This document shows, one piece after another, positions 40,028 through 51,233 of a stretch of 51,296 nt of DNA. The stretch covers positions 1-51,296 of the forward strand of contig NZ_JAENRY010000025.1 of assembly GCF_016612545.1 (NCBI RefSeq), in the 5' to 3' direction. Origin of the DNA: Streptomyces sp. MBT65. GTDB lineage: Bacteria > Actinomycetota > Actinomycetes > Streptomycetales > Streptomycetaceae. Every line of letters begins with the position of its first letter. Within the stretch, counting starts at the first letter, position 1. A program made the translations under genes and the position numbers. The notes beneath the pieces were generated by a model, which made no database searches, was not told where the DNA came from, and was given only the letters and a program-made list of their open reading frames with translations.

Positions 40028-42213
40028 GGTGTCCTCGCCAAGGTCACCGGCGCGCCGCCGGCCAGGCCGGCCTGCACGGCGAGGGTGGCCGCCGTGGTGG
40101 CGACCAGCGACTCCAGCGGCACCGGCATCGGCCCGCCGGTCCGAACGGCCTTGATGAACGCGGCCAGTTCGGCGTTCTGCCCCTTGTCCCGGGCCTTGGG
40201 CAGCCGCGAGCTGACCCACTTCTTATGGCCGTGGACCGAGGCACGGACGAAGTCGTCGAGCCGCAGGACCTTGCCGTCCCCGACCAGGTCCAGGGTCTCC
40301 TTGGGGAAGCCGGAGGCGCCGGTGGTGACGTAGCTGATGGTGGCGGTGGATCCGTCCGGGTAGCGCAGGACGACCTGGAGGTCCTCGTTGCCGGGTGCGG
40401 CCGTCGCGTACACGGAGACCGGGTCGGCTTCCAGGAGCCAGCTCGCCGTGTCGATGAAGTGGCCGCCCTCACCGGCGAACCGCGAGCCCTCGGCGCCCTG
40501 TTGGAGGTACCAGCTGCCGTGCTGGAGCTTGCCCGCGTTGACCAGGTAGCGCAGGCTCGCCGGACCGGTGCGGGCGCCGAACCACTCCTTGGCCTCCGTC
40601 AGCAGCGGTGCGAACCGGCGGTTGAAGCCCACCTGGAGGCGGTCGTTGCCGGACTCCTCCACCGCCGCGAGCACTCCGGCCAGTTCGTCCTCGGTGAGGG
40701 CCAGGGGCTTCTCCACGAACACGGTCTTGCCGGCCAGCAGCGCCTGCCGGGTCAGTTCGGCGTGCGAGCTGTGCCGGGTGACCACGAACACCGCGTCCAC
40801 GGACTTGTCACCGAGGACGGCGTCGAGGTCGGTGGTCGCCTGCGCGAAACCGAACTTCCGCTGCGCGTTGGCCCCGGACAGCGCCGTCGTGGTCACGACG
40901 GTCGACAGCTCGACACCCTCGCGCCGGGCCAGATGGGGCAGCAGCATCGACGTCGCGTAGTTGCCCGCACCGACGAACGCGAGACGCACCGGACTCTTCG
41001 CGGACCGGGCCGGGGCGGACGTCCCCTCGCCGCGCCGGACCGCGGGCACGGCCACCGCCGGGGCCTCCGCCTCCCCCGCTTCCTCCGCCTGCTCGGGGTA
41101 CCGGAACAGCACGGCCACGGCCTTCAGTTCGCCGTCCTTCAGCCGCTGATACGTCTCCACGGCGTCGTCGAAGTCGGCGATGTGCGAGACCAGGGGGTCC
41201 ACGTCGACGCGGCCACGGGCGACCAGGTCGAGGAAGCACGCCAGGTTGCGGCGCTCGGTCCAGCGGACGTAGCCGATCGGGTAGTCGCGTCCCTCCAGCT
41301 CGTACGACGGGTCGTAGCGCCCGGGGCCGTAGGAGCGCGAGAAGCGGACGTCGAGTTCCTTCTCGTAGTACGCGTTCCAGGGCAGGTCGAGGCGGCACTT
41401 GCCGATGTCGACGACCCGGCCGCGGTCGCGGGCGAGGTGGGCGGCCAGTTCGACGGGCTGGTTGCTGCCACCGCCGGCGGCCAGGAACACCTGGTCCACG
41501 CCGTGGCCGTCGGTCAGTTCGGCTACGGCCGCTTCCACGGCGGCGGAGGCGGGGTCGCCGCAGGCAGCGGCGCCGAGGCGCTCGGCGAGTTCGCAGCGCG
41601 TCGGGTCCGGGTCGGCGCCGACCACGCGGACTCCGGCGGCGGTGAGGAGCTGGACCACGAGTTGGCCGATCAGGCCGAGGCCGATGACCAACGCGACCTC
41701 GCCGAGCTGCGGTTCGCCCTGGCGGACGCCCTGCATCGCGATCGAGCCGACGGTGCCGAAGGCCGCGTGCTGCGGCGCGAGGCCTTCGGGGACGGGGGCG
41801 TAGAGGTTCTTCGGCACCCAGTTCAGCTCGGCGTGCAGCGCGTGTTCGTTGCCCGCGCAGGCGACGAGATCGCCGACCTTCACGTCGTCGATCCCGGCGC
41901 CGACCTGCTCGACCACCCCGCACAGCGAGTAGCCCAGCGGGGTGTAGGAGTCCAGCTTGCCCATCACCTTGCGGTAGGTGGCGGGCAGTCCGTTCGTGGC
42001 CACGCTCTGCATGACCTTGGCCACCTGGTCCGGCCGGGAGCGGGCCTTGCCCAGCATCGACATGCCGGCCTCGGAGACCTTCATGAGCTCGGTGCCGGTG
42101 GATATCAGCGAGTAGGCGCTGCGCACCAGCACACCGCCCGGCTTGCACCCCGGTACCGGAACGTCGAGCACCGCCAGCTCGCCGCTCTTGTAGTTCTGTA
42201 CAACCTGCTTCAC
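40024..42213 (-). CDS. Bi-domain oxidoreductase (MDR-like plus Gfo/Idh/MocA)
   Basis: A 729-residue fusion. Residues 1-370 are a medium-chain dehydrogenase-like domain (LVIGLGLIGQLVVQ) in which the usual zinc-binding CGxCHxD is replaced by SLISTGTELMK, so it is probably zinc-free. Residues about 410-729 form a Gfo/Idh/MocA domain (LAFVGAGNYATSML, then VEKPLAL). Such fusions accompany heparinase-family genes in exopolysaccharide clusters. Start is GTG at 42213 with AGGAG upstream. It may oxidise and then rework a nucleotide hexuronate, for example at C3. Confidence 0.88.
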   Translation of the reverse strand: MKQVVQNYKSGELAVLDVPVPGCKPGGVLVRSAYSLISTGTELMKVSEAGMSMLGKARSRPDQVAKVMQSVATNGLPATYRKVMGKLDSYTPLGYSLCGVVEQVGAGIDDVKVGDLVACAGNEHALHAELNWVPKNLYAPVPEGLAPQHAAFGTVGSIAMQGVRQGEPQLGEVALVIGLGLIGQLVVQLLTAAGVRVVGADPDPTRCELAERLGAAACGDPASAAVEAAVAELTDGHGVDQVFLAAGGGSNQPVELAAHLARDRGRVVDIGKCRLDLPWNAYYEKELDVRFSRSYGPGRYDPSYELEGRDYPIGYVRWTERRNLACFLDLVARGRVDVDPLVSHIADFDDAVETYQRLKDGELKAVAVLFRYPEQAEEAGEAEAPAVAVPAVRRGEGTSAPARSAKSPVRLAFVGAGNYATSMLLPHLARREGVELSTVVTTTALSGANAQRKFGFAQATTDLDAVLGDKSVDAVFVVTRHSSHAELTRQALLAGKTVFVEKPLALTEDELAGVLAAVEESGNDRLQVGFNRRFAPLLTEAKEWFGARTGPASLRYLVNAGKLQHGSWYLQQGAEGSRFAGEGGHFIDTASWLLEADPVSVYATAAPGNEDLQVVLRYPDGSTATISYVTTGASGFPKETLDLVGDGKVLRLDDFVRASVHGHKKWVSSRLPKARDKGQNAELAAFIKAVRTGGPMPVPLESLVATTAATLAVQAGLAGGAPVTLARTP

Positions 42214-42228
42214 CAGAACTCCTGATTC

Positions 42229-44163
42229 CTAAGCCGTCGACCGAGTGCTCTGGGCGGAGCCAGAGGTCGCGTCGCGATACCAGTACTCGAGGGTCAGTAC
42301 GTGCCACAGATGCTTGGAGTAGTCCGCCTGTCCGGCGGCGTCCTCGGCGACCATCCGGGCCAGCGCGTCGCGGCGCAGCAGCCCGGACTTGACGAGCTCG
42401 CCGTCGTTGACCACCTCGCGCACCAGCGGTGCCAGGTCCCGGCTCATCCAGGCCCGCAGCGGAGCGCTGAACAGGCCCTTGGGCCGGTACACGATCTCCC
42501 GGGGCAGGACCGAGGTGGCCGCCTCCTTGAGGACGGCCTTGCCCTGGCGCCCGACGATCTTGCGGTTGCCGGGCACGGCGAACGCGGCCTTGACCACCTC
42601 GATGTCGACGTACGGCACCCGGACCTCGGTCGACGCGGCCATGCTGGAGCGGTCCGTGTAGGCGAGGTTCAGGCCCGGCAGGAACATGCGGGCGTCGGTC
42701 AGGCACATCCGGTTGACGAAGTCGTCGAGGTCGTTGTCCTGGTAGACGTCCGTGTGCTCGGTGATCACGTCGTCGACCGTGCCGGCCAGGTCCGGATTGA
42801 CCAGCGCGAGCAGCTCGTCCTGGTCGTACATCGTGTAGCTGCGCCGGAACGCGGTCTCCTCCGGCAGACCGGCGAAGGAGAGGAACCGCTTCGCGAAGCG
42901 CACCGAGCGGTAGCCGCGGGTGGCCGAGGCGACCGGCAGCCGGTCCACGACCCCGGACACCCCGCGCCGCAGGGGTCGCGGGACGCGCTGGTAGCGCAGC
43001 GCGAGCAGGTTGGCGAAGTGCTTGCGGTACCCCGCGAACAGCTCGTCCGCGCCCATGCCCGAGAGCATCACCTTGACCCCGGCCTCCCGGGCGGCCATGC
43101 AGATCAGGTACGTGTTGATCGCGGCGGGGTCGCCGATCGGCTCGTCCAGGCTGTACGTCATCTGCGGCAGCAGGTCGAGCACGTTGGGGGCGATCTCGAT
43201 CTCGTGCAGGTCGACGCCGAACTGCTGGGCGACCTGCCGGGCGTAGCGCAGGTCGTCCGGCATCGCCTCGAACTTGGCGTCCTCGGCGCGGAACCCGATC
43301 GTGTAGGCGGAGATCCCGGGCTGGTGGCGGGCCGCCAGCGCGGTCAGGTAGCTGGAGTCGAGGCCGCCGGAGAGGAAGGTCGCCACGGGTACGTCGGAGA
43401 TCAGGTGGCGCCGGGTCGACTCCTCGACGATGGCGGCGAGGTCCGGCCGCTCACCGGCCAGCGCGCGGTCCCGGCCCTCGGCGGCGACGTCCTTCAGGTT
43501 CCAGAAGCTGCCGCGCTCCACCCGGCCGTCGGGCCGGCAGCGCAGCCAGCTGCCGGGCGGCAGCTTCTCCGCCTCGCGGAACGCGCAGCGGGAGTCCGGC
43601 ACCCAGTAGTAGAGCAGGGAGGCCACGAGCGCCGCCTGGTCCACCTCCAGGGACTTGCCGGTCGCGGCGGCGAGCGCCTTGAGCTCGGAGGCGAACATCA
43701 GGCCCTCGCCGCGCCGGAGCAGGAACAGCGGCTTGATGCCGAGCTGGTCGCGGACGAGCACCAGGTCTCCGGTGCGCTCGTCGAAGATGCCGAACGCGAA
43801 CATGCCGCGCAGCCGGGGCAGGCAGTCGGTGCCCCAGCGCCGCCAGGCCTCCAGCAGGACCTCGGTGTCGGAGGTGCCGCGGAAGCGGACCCCGGTGGCC
43901 TCCAACTCGGCCCGCAGTTCCGGTGCGTTGTACAGCTCGCCGTTGTACGTCAGGGCGAGGCCGTCCGAGACCATCGGCTGGGCGCCGGTCTCGGACAGGT
44001 CGACGATGGCCAGCCGGCGGTGCCCGAGCTGCACCTCACCGTCGCCCAGCGGGTGGCCGTAGCGGCCCGAGCCGTCCGGGCCGCGGTGGGCGAGGGTGTC
44101 GGTGAGCCGGTCGGTGACGGCCTTTCCGTCCGGCCATCGGTACGTGCCCGCTATGCCACACAC
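42229..44163 (-). CDS. Asparagine synthase-like glutamine amidotransferase
   Basis: AsnB-family enzyme of 644 residues. The N-terminal glutaminase has the nucleophile C2 (MCGIAG), HRGPDGSG and NGELYN. The C-terminal synthetase has the ATP pyrophosphatase motif SGGLDSS at 265-271 and SGMGADELFAGY. GTG at 44163 is fixed by the need for Cys2 and by AGGAGGT upstream. In polysaccharide clusters such proteins amidate hexuronic acids, so I infer a sugar carboxylate substrate rather than aspartate. It is 2 nt from the Wzz gene. Confidence 0.9.
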   Translation of the reverse strand: MCGIAGTYRWPDGKAVTDRLTDTLAHRGPDGSGRYGHPLGDGEVQLGHRRLAIVDLSETGAQPMVSDGLALTYNGELYNAPELRAELEATGVRFRGTSDTEVLLEAWRRWGTDCLPRLRGMFAFGIFDERTGDLVLVRDQLGIKPLFLLRRGEGLMFASELKALAAATGKSLEVDQAALVASLLYYWVPDSRCAFREAEKLPPGSWLRCRPDGRVERGSFWNLKDVAAEGRDRALAGERPDLAAIVEESTRRHLISDVPVATFLSGGLDSSYLTALAARHQPGISAYTIGFRAEDAKFEAMPDDLRYARQVAQQFGVDLHEIEIAPNVLDLLPQMTYSLDEPIGDPAAINTYLICMAAREAGVKVMLSGMGADELFAGYRKHFANLLALRYQRVPRPLRRGVSGVVDRLPVASATRGYRSVRFAKRFLSFAGLPEETAFRRSYTMYDQDELLALVNPDLAGTVDDVITEHTDVYQDNDLDDFVNRMCLTDARMFLPGLNLAYTDRSSMAASTEVRVPYVDIEVVKAAFAVPGNRKIVGRQGKAVLKEAATSVLPREIVYRPKGLFSAPLRAWMSRDLAPLVREVVNDGELVKSGLLRRDALARMVAEDAAGQADYSKHLWHVLTLEYWYRDATSGSAQSTRSTA

Positions 44164-44165
44164 GT

Positions 44166-45719
44166 CTACCGCACCTCCTGGTCGTTGTCCGGGACCCGTG
44201 CGGCCCGTATCGGCTGCCGTTCCGCGAGCCGTCGTTCCTCCCCCACTGCCTTGACGGCGTGGGAGGCAGCCCCACCGCTCTGCCAGGTCGGCGGTTCGCT
44301 GCGGCCGCGCAGCGCGTTGGCGAGGCCGTCCCACAGCGTGCCGTCGGTCCGGTCGCGCGGATCGGGGTCGATCAGCACCACGCCGATCACCGGGATGCGC
44401 TGGTCCGCGAGCTGCCGTGCCACGGTGTGCAGCCAGGCGGCGCTGCCGTGCCCGGCGCGGACGACGAGCACGGTCCGGGTGCCGAGGTGCTGGAGGTCGG
44501 TCCACGCCGTGCCGGGCGCCACCGAGCCGACGCCGATCCTGCTCTCCTGGGGCGACAGGGCCGGGGCGCGTTCGGCGCCGACCACGGTGGGGTCACCGGG
44601 TTTCGGGCGGCGGCCCGAGAGCTGGGTGCCGGGGAGGCCGTCGACGACGGTCACCGGGCCGTCCTCGCCCAGGGCCCGGGCGAGGCCGAGGGCGATCGTG
44701 GTGGTGCCGCGCGCACAGCCCAGTTCCAGCAGCGACAGGGGTTCCGCCGAGCCGCGCGCGGTGCGGGCCAGCGTCGTGGTGAGCCGTTCACGGGCCAGCC
44801 GGGTGCGCTTGCGCTGCCACAACCGGCCCGACCTGCGCGGCAGTTCCGCGATGACCGAGGCGCCGAGGTTCGCCGCGATGTCCCGGCGCAGCACGGGGCG
44901 GTCCGCGACCACCACGCCGACGGCGGCCAGCGCGAGCCCGAGGAAGAGCCCGAGGACGAGCCCGACCACACCGTCGGTGACGAGTGCCTTGGGCAGGGAG
45001 TGCCGTACCGCGCGCGGGGCGTCCACGATCTGGGTGGCGGCGATGAGCTGGGGCGCGCCGACCCGCGCCTCCTCGGCGCGTTCCCCGAAGTCGGAGATCC
45101 GGGAGGTGAGTTCGGCCCGCTGCGCGAAGAGCGACTCGATGCTCGCCGCGTCCTTCGGGTCGGTGTCGGGTGTCCGGCCGCCGATCGCCCTGTTGACGTC
45201 GGCGAGCTCCGCCTTGATCCGGGCCTGCTGATCGAGCAGGCCCTGGGCGTTGGCGTTGGCGATGTCCCGGATGCGCTGGGCGTGGTCCGCGACGAAGGCG
45301 TCGGCCAGCGCCTTGGCCCGGGCCACCGCCTCCGCGTCCGTCTTGCCCGTGACGTCGATCTGGAGGACGTTGTTGGTCAGGCCGGCGCCCCGGTAGTCCC
45401 GCATGAAGTCCTCGGGTTTCTCCGAGGACTTGAGGGCCTTCAGGGCCCGGTCGGCGATCCGCGTGGTGGCCAGCAACTGGGCGTCGGTGCGGATCAGTGT
45501 TCCGGGGTCGTTCGGCTGGTCCTCCTGATGCGCGACCAGCACCTTGGTCTCCGCGGCCGGCGCCGGCGGCAGCACGACCGCCACGGCCGCGCCGCCCAGC
45601 AGTCCGAGGACCGCCATGGCGCCCCACAGGCGGCGGCGTCGGCGCACCGCGACCACCAGCCCCTGGAGGTCGAGGAGCGGCGTGGAGGCCGACGACTCCG
45701 AAGTCGTGCTCGTCGTCAC
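44166..45719 (-). CDS. Wzz-type chain-length protein with degenerate kinase-like tail (copy 1)
   Basis: A 517-residue membrane protein. TM1 is about 32-52 and TM2 about 249-271, with an extracellular domain between them containing coiled-coil-like stretches. The cytoplasmic tail resembles the BY-kinase/CpsD P-loop fold, but the Walker A region reads LGCARGTTTIALG (333-345) without the essential lysine. The A' region is VVDGLPG and no Tyr-rich C-terminus is present. It probably binds partners or regulates chain length without phosphorylating. GTG at 45719 overlaps copy 2 by 4 nt. Confidence 0.85.
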   Translation of the reverse strand: MTTSTTSESSASTPLLDLQGLVVAVRRRRRLWGAMAVLGLLGGAAVAVVLPPAPAAETKVLVAHQEDQPNDPGTLIRTDAQLLATTRIADRALKALKSSEKPEDFMRDYRGAGLTNNVLQIDVTGKTDAEAVARAKALADAFVADHAQRIRDIANANAQGLLDQQARIKAELADVNRAIGGRTPDTDPKDAASIESLFAQRAELTSRISDFGERAEEARVGAPQLIAATQIVDAPRAVRHSLPKALVTDGVVGLVLGLFLGLALAAVGVVVADRPVLRRDIAANLGASVIAELPRRSGRLWQRKRTRLARERLTTTLARTARGSAEPLSLLELGCARGTTTIALGLARALGEDGPVTVVDGLPGTQLSGRRPKPGDPTVVGAERAPALSPQESRIGVGSVAPGTAWTDLQHLGTRTVLVVRAGHGSAAWLHTVARQLADQRIPVIGVVLIDPDPRDRTDGTLWDGLANALRGRSEPPTWQSGGAASHAVKAVGEERRLAERQPIRAARVPDNDQEVR

Positions 45720-47083
45720 GCTGAATCTCCTGTCGCGTGGCCCTGTACCGCGAACGTCAAAGTGGCGTCGTCCGCAAGGCGTTCGGCGGTTTCCGTCGGT
45801 CGGGTGCGGACCGTGCCGGCGACGACGACGCCGACGACCTCGTGCCCGCCGTCCGTGCACGCCTCGGCGATGCCGGCGAGTTCCCCGGCGGTCCAGCTCC
45901 CGGCGCTGAGGACGGCCAGGACACCGGACTCGGTGGCGCGGTCCGGCACGATCGGCCGGTCCACCGAGACCTCCACCAGCCGCAGCAGCGGATCGCCGCC
46001 GGCCTCGTTGACGAGCTGTCTCGCGGCCCGGCGGGCCACCTCGTCGCCTTCCGGTACGACGACCAACAGCCGCCGGGGGGCGGGCAGTTGGTCCTTGAGG
46101 CGGGCGCACACCCGCCGGTATCGGATCCGCCGCTCCGCCTCGTCGCCGGACCGGTGCGGGGTCGGTGTGTCCCATCGGGTGTCGGTGCCGAGCAGCCGGC
46201 GGAGCCGGGCCCGTGAGCCACTGCCCTCGGGGTGCTGCCCGCGCTGTTCACCGGGCACGTCGACGACGCCGAGGAACGGCGAGCCGAGCGCCGCGGCGAT
46301 CTCCGGTTCGGTGCGCAGCCGGCGGCTGACGCGTGCGGCGGCGAGATGGCCGACGATCGCGAGCAGGAAGAACAGCAGCGCACCGGCGCCGATGAGCTGG
46401 GTCCGCGTCGGCGCCGCGGCGCCGGTCGGCCGGGGTGCCGGGCCCATGACGACCATGTTGGCCTTGGCGGCCGTCGGGTCGGCGTCCTCCAGCTTCTTCA
46501 GGGCGTCCTGAAGCGCGGTGCGCAGCCCCTCCAGCTCGGTGCGGGCCTGCACGCTCTCCACGGTCTGCCCCGGATCGGCCGCGGTGGCCAGGTCGGTGAT
46601 ACGGCGGTTGGTCTCCGCGACCTGCTTGCGCAGCGCCTCCGTGGCCGTGTCCGCCGCGGGGTCGGTGCTGCCGCCCGCGATACGGGTGGCGAACGTGACG
46701 AACTGCTGGGCCAGTTGATCGGAGAGCCGCTGCGCGCGCTCGGGGGTGTCGGCCGTACCGGACACCTTGATGATGTTCCCGTCGTCCGCCTTCGCGCTCA
46801 CGTCTTTCTGCAACTCGGTGCCACTGACGCCCCAGTTGAGCGCGGCTGCGGCCCGGTCGACCACCGCCGAACTGGTCGCGATGTCCACCTGGGTCAGCAG
46901 TTCGCGCTCTTCCCACTGGCCCGGCAGCAGGACCGATGCCTCTGCCGTGTAGCGCGGCGGGAGCAGCAGCACCGAGGTGCCGTAGCCGAAGAGCGCGCCC
47001 ACTACGGCGAGGACGGCCAGCAGCCGCCACCGCCGACGGAGAATCCGTCCGATCGTGACCAGGCGGATCGTGTCGTCATTCAA
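45716..47083 (-). CDS. Wzz-type chain-length protein with degenerate kinase-like tail (copy 2)
   Basis: A 455-residue paralogue with TM1 at about 20-41, a periplasm-side domain that includes LPPRYTAEASVLLPG, and TM2 near 225-245. The tail has a CpsD-like fold remnant, LLVVVPEGDEVARRAARQLV, with no Walker A motif. The start is TTG at 47083, overlapping the upstream stop (TTGA), with GAGG 8 nt upstream. It likely forms a complex with copy 1 around the Wzy polymerase. Confidence 0.85.
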   Translation of the reverse strand: MNDDTIRLVTIGRILRRRWRLLAVLAVVGALFGYGTSVLLLPPRYTAEASVLLPGQWEERELLTQVDIATSSAVVDRAAAALNWGVSGTELQKDVSAKADDGNIIKVSGTADTPERAQRLSDQLAQQFVTFATRIAGGSTDPAADTATEALRKQVAETNRRITDLATAADPGQTVESVQARTELEGLRTALQDALKKLEDADPTAAKANMVVMGPAPRPTGAAAPTRTQLIGAGALLFFLLAIVGHLAAARVSRRLRTEPEIAAALGSPFLGVVDVPGEQRGQHPEGSGSRARLRRLLGTDTRWDTPTPHRSGDEAERRIRYRRVCARLKDQLPAPRRLLVVVPEGDEVARRAARQLVNEAGGDPLLRLVEVSVDRPIVPDRATESGVLAVLSAGSWTAGELAGIAEACTDGGHEVVGVVVAGTVRTRPTETAERLADDATLTFAVQGHATGDSA

Positions 47084-48334
47084 TGGAGCGGCCTCTTCCC
47101 CGTACGGAGCGGCCCACCCGCGGACACCGGGGCTTGGCCCCGGCAGGCGGCGGTGTAGGCGGCGAGCAGTGACGCCTGCGAGTTCTCCCAGGACAGCGGT
47201 CCGCTGATCCGCTCCTGGCCGATCTTCCCCATCCGGGCCCGCTTCTCGGGATCGTCGAGGAGCAGCGCGACGAGCTTGGCGAACTGGGCCTCGTCGTTGG
47301 CGGGCGCGTAGACGGCGGCATCACCGGCGGATACGCGCGCCTCCCGGAGGTCGAACGAGACGATCGGCCGTCCCATCGCCATGTACTCCAGGACCTTGTT
47401 CATGGTCGACACGTCGTTGAGCGGATTGTGCGGGTCGGGAGACAGGCATACGTCGGCGGTGCACAGGTAGCGCACCAGGTCGGCGTCCGGGATGCGTCCG
47501 GTGAACTCCACCTGGTCGGAGAGGCCGAGCTGCCGGGACAGTTCCACCATCGCGTCGAAGGCGTCACCGGCCCCGACGAAGACGGCGTGCCAGTCGGTAC
47601 GGCCGACCTCGTCGCGGAGTTTCGCCAGGGCCCGCAGGGCGTAGTCGACACCGTCCTGGGGGCCCATCACGCCGAGGTAGCACAGCAGATGGGGCTTGCC
47701 CTGCTTCAACTCCGGCTCCGGCGGGACCGGTTGGAAGCGGTCGGTGGCGGGCGCGCTGCGCACCACGAAGACGTCCTCCGGCCGCTTGCCACCACGGCTC
47801 AGCGCGACGTCCTTGTAGCTCTCGTTGGTGGCGAGCACGATGTCCGCGGTCCGGTAGGTGCGCCGCTCCAGCGCGCACACGGCGCGGTAGAGCAGGTCCT
47901 CGCCGCGGTCGAACCGGGAGAGGTACAGCTCGGGCACCAGGTCGTGCTGGTCGAAGACGAACCGCGCGCCGCGCCGCTTCATCCACAGGGCCGGCAGGAA
48001 CAGCAGGTCCGGCGGGTTGCAGGCGTGCACCACGTCGACCGGGCCGACCTTGCGGGCCAGCCGGATCGTGTGCCACAGCGCCGATCCGTACTCCCGCAGA
48101 TAGCCGGCCGGTCCGCCGGTGGCCGCGCGCAACGGGTAGCGGTGGATCCGCACCCCGTCGATCACCGCCTCCGCCTCCGTGTCCCGCTTCTCTCCCCGGG
48201 GGCAGATGACGTGCACCTCCCAGCCCGCGTCGCGCAGCGTGGTGCATTCCTGCCACACCCGCCGGTCGAAGGGGACCGAGAGGTTCTCCACCAGGATCAG
48301 CGCGCGACGGCCTGTGCCGTCGCCGCCGGTCTCG

Positions 48335-48345
<11 letters not shown>
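47080..48345 (-). CDS. Family 4 glycosyltransferase
   Basis: GT-B transferase of 421 residues. It has the start block LILVENLSVPFDRRVWQE typical of WbuB/FucNAc-like GT4 enzymes, DQHDLVPELYLSRF near 134, and the donor-site block (MNKVLEYMAMGRPIVSFDL) near 320. The start is TTG at 48345, inside the last codons of the dehydrogenase gene (11-nt overlap). No stronger start exists. It is the first glycosyltransferase after the priming enzyme and may add the second sugar. Confidence 0.88.
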
Positions 48346-49651
<1,306 letters not shown>

Positions 49652-49721
49652 GACCGCTCTCTCCCCCCACGCAGGCCCCTGCGGCCTGCGGTCCGCGCGC
49701 CGGTCGGACGACCCCCGCGCA

Positions 49722-51233
49722 TCAGTAGGCCCCCTGCCCGTGGATCACGGCACGCAAGGTCTTCCACAAGATCACTGTGTCCAGGGCCAGCGACCAGTCC
49801 TCCACGTACCGCAGGTCGAGCCGGACGGCCTCCTCCCACGGCAGATCGCTGCGCCCGCTGATCTGCCACAGACCGGTGAGCCCGGGCTTGACCAGCAGTC
49901 GTCTTCGGATGTCCGGGCCGTACTCGGCGGACTCCTCCGGCAGCGGCGGCCGGGGGCCGACGAGCGACATGGACCCGGTGAGCACATTGATGAGCTGCGG
50001 GAGCTCGTCGATCGAGTACCGGCGCAGCACCGCTCCCACCCGGGTCACCCGCGGATCCCGGCGGAGCTTGAACAGCAGGCCGGCGCCCTCGTTGCGCTCG
50101 GCCAGTGCGGCACGCGCGCTGTGGGCGTCGGCGACCATGCTGCGGAACTTCAGCATGGTGAACTCGCGGCCGTCCTTGCCGACTCTGCGCTGGCGGTAGA
50201 ACACCCCGCCCCGGCTGTCCATCAGCACGAACAGCCCGACGAGGATCATCAGCGGTGCGAACAGCACCAGCAGGAACGCCGCGCCCAACCGGTCGACGAC
50301 CCCCTTGATCGCCCGGCGGCCTCCGGTGAAGGTCGGCATGCTGACCCGCAGCAGCGGTATCCCGAGCACCGCGTCCACGTGCAGCCGCGGGCCGGCCACC
50401 TCCATCAGCACGGGGGCCACGATCATCTCGGCGTCGCTGCCCTCGAGGTTCCAGGCCAGCCGCTGCAAGCGGTCCGGTGACCAGTGCGGGTCGGGGGTGA
50501 CCGCGACGACCCGGTAGCCGTCGTGGCGGACGTGCTTGGCGACGTCCTCCAGCAGGCCGATGACCGGCACGCCGTCCAACTGGTCGCCGTCCAGGCCGCC
50601 TTGCTCGCCGTCGACCCCGCGGCCGTCGGTCGTGCACACGGCCTCCACGCGCCAGCCGAGGTGCGGGAACTTGCGGGTCCGGCTGATCAGGTCGCGCACG
50701 GTGGCCGGGCTTCCGGCGGCGAGCACCGGTCTCAAGCAGCGTCCTTCGTTGCGCTGTCGGTGCAGCCAGAGACGGAGCACATACCGCTCGGTCATGGTGA
50801 CGATCGCGATCGCGGGGATCGCGACGAAGATCCAGAGCTTGATGTTGCGCGAGGTCAGCGCGATCCCGCCGAGTGCCAGGACGACGGTCGCCGTGAACAG
50901 CGAGCGTCCCAACCGGCGGAATTCCTCCGCGCCCTGGCCGAGTACGGCCGGGGACCACGAGCGGCTGATCGCCAGCGCACCCAGCACCAAAACTTGGGTG
51001 CCGAAGGCGAGAATGCCCCATTTCTCATGCCAGTTGGCCGCGTCCCGGGCCCCGAAGAAGTCGCCGATGGCCCCCACCACGCAGGCCGTGGCCACGGTGT
51101 CGCTGAAGATCACGGTACGTCTGTACCGCTGTTCCCACTCGATCGCCGGCTGTCCGATCGCCCCGTTCGCCAGACGCTCGCGCGCCGACGGAAAGGGCCC
51201 GACTATTCCCCCCTGCCGCACTGAACCCCCCAA
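49722..51233 (-). CDS. Polyprenyl glycosylphosphotransferase (WcaJ/WbaP-like), priming enzyme
   Basis: Starts repeat-unit assembly by moving sugar 1-phosphate onto undecaprenyl phosphate. The 503-residue protein has about four N-terminal membrane helices, a CoA-binding-like middle part, one further helix (LGAAFLLVLFAPLMILVGLF) and the catalytic bacterial sugar transferase domain. That domain carries MLKFRSM, DELPQLINVLTGSMSLVGPRP and KPGLTGLWQISGRSD. Start is TTG at 51233 or GTG at 51221; neither has a convincing ribosome site. It is the first visible gene of the operon; 51234-51296 would hold its promoter, but I recognise no element there. Confidence 0.9.
   Translation of the reverse strand: MGGSVRQGGIVGPFPSARERLANGAIGQPAIEWEQRYRRTVIFSDTVATACVVGAIGDFFGARDAANWHEKWGILAFGTQVLVLGALAISRSWSPAVLGQGAEEFRRLGRSLFTATVVLALGGIALTSRNIKLWIFVAIPAIAIVTMTERYVLRLWLHRQRNEGRCLRPVLAAGSPATVRDLISRTRKFPHLGWRVEAVCTTDGRGVDGEQGGLDGDQLDGVPVIGLLEDVAKHVRHDGYRVVAVTPDPHWSPDRLQRLAWNLEGSDAEMIVAPVLMEVAGPRLHVDAVLGIPLLRVSMPTFTGGRRAIKGVVDRLGAAFLLVLFAPLMILVGLFVLMDSRGGVFYRQRRVGKDGREFTMLKFRSMVADAHSARAALAERNEGAGLLFKLRRDPRVTRVGAVLRRYSIDELPQLINVLTGSMSLVGPRPPLPEESAEYGPDIRRRLLVKPGLTGLWQISGRSDLPWEEAVRLDLRYVEDWSLALDTVILWKTLRAVIHGQGAY

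Noticed and set aside
42301..45231. 976-codon plus-strand open frame opposite the asparagine synthase-like and Wzz genes
   Set aside because: Shadow frame rich in Gly, Arg, Val and His with no domain; the minus-strand genes have full catalytic motifs.
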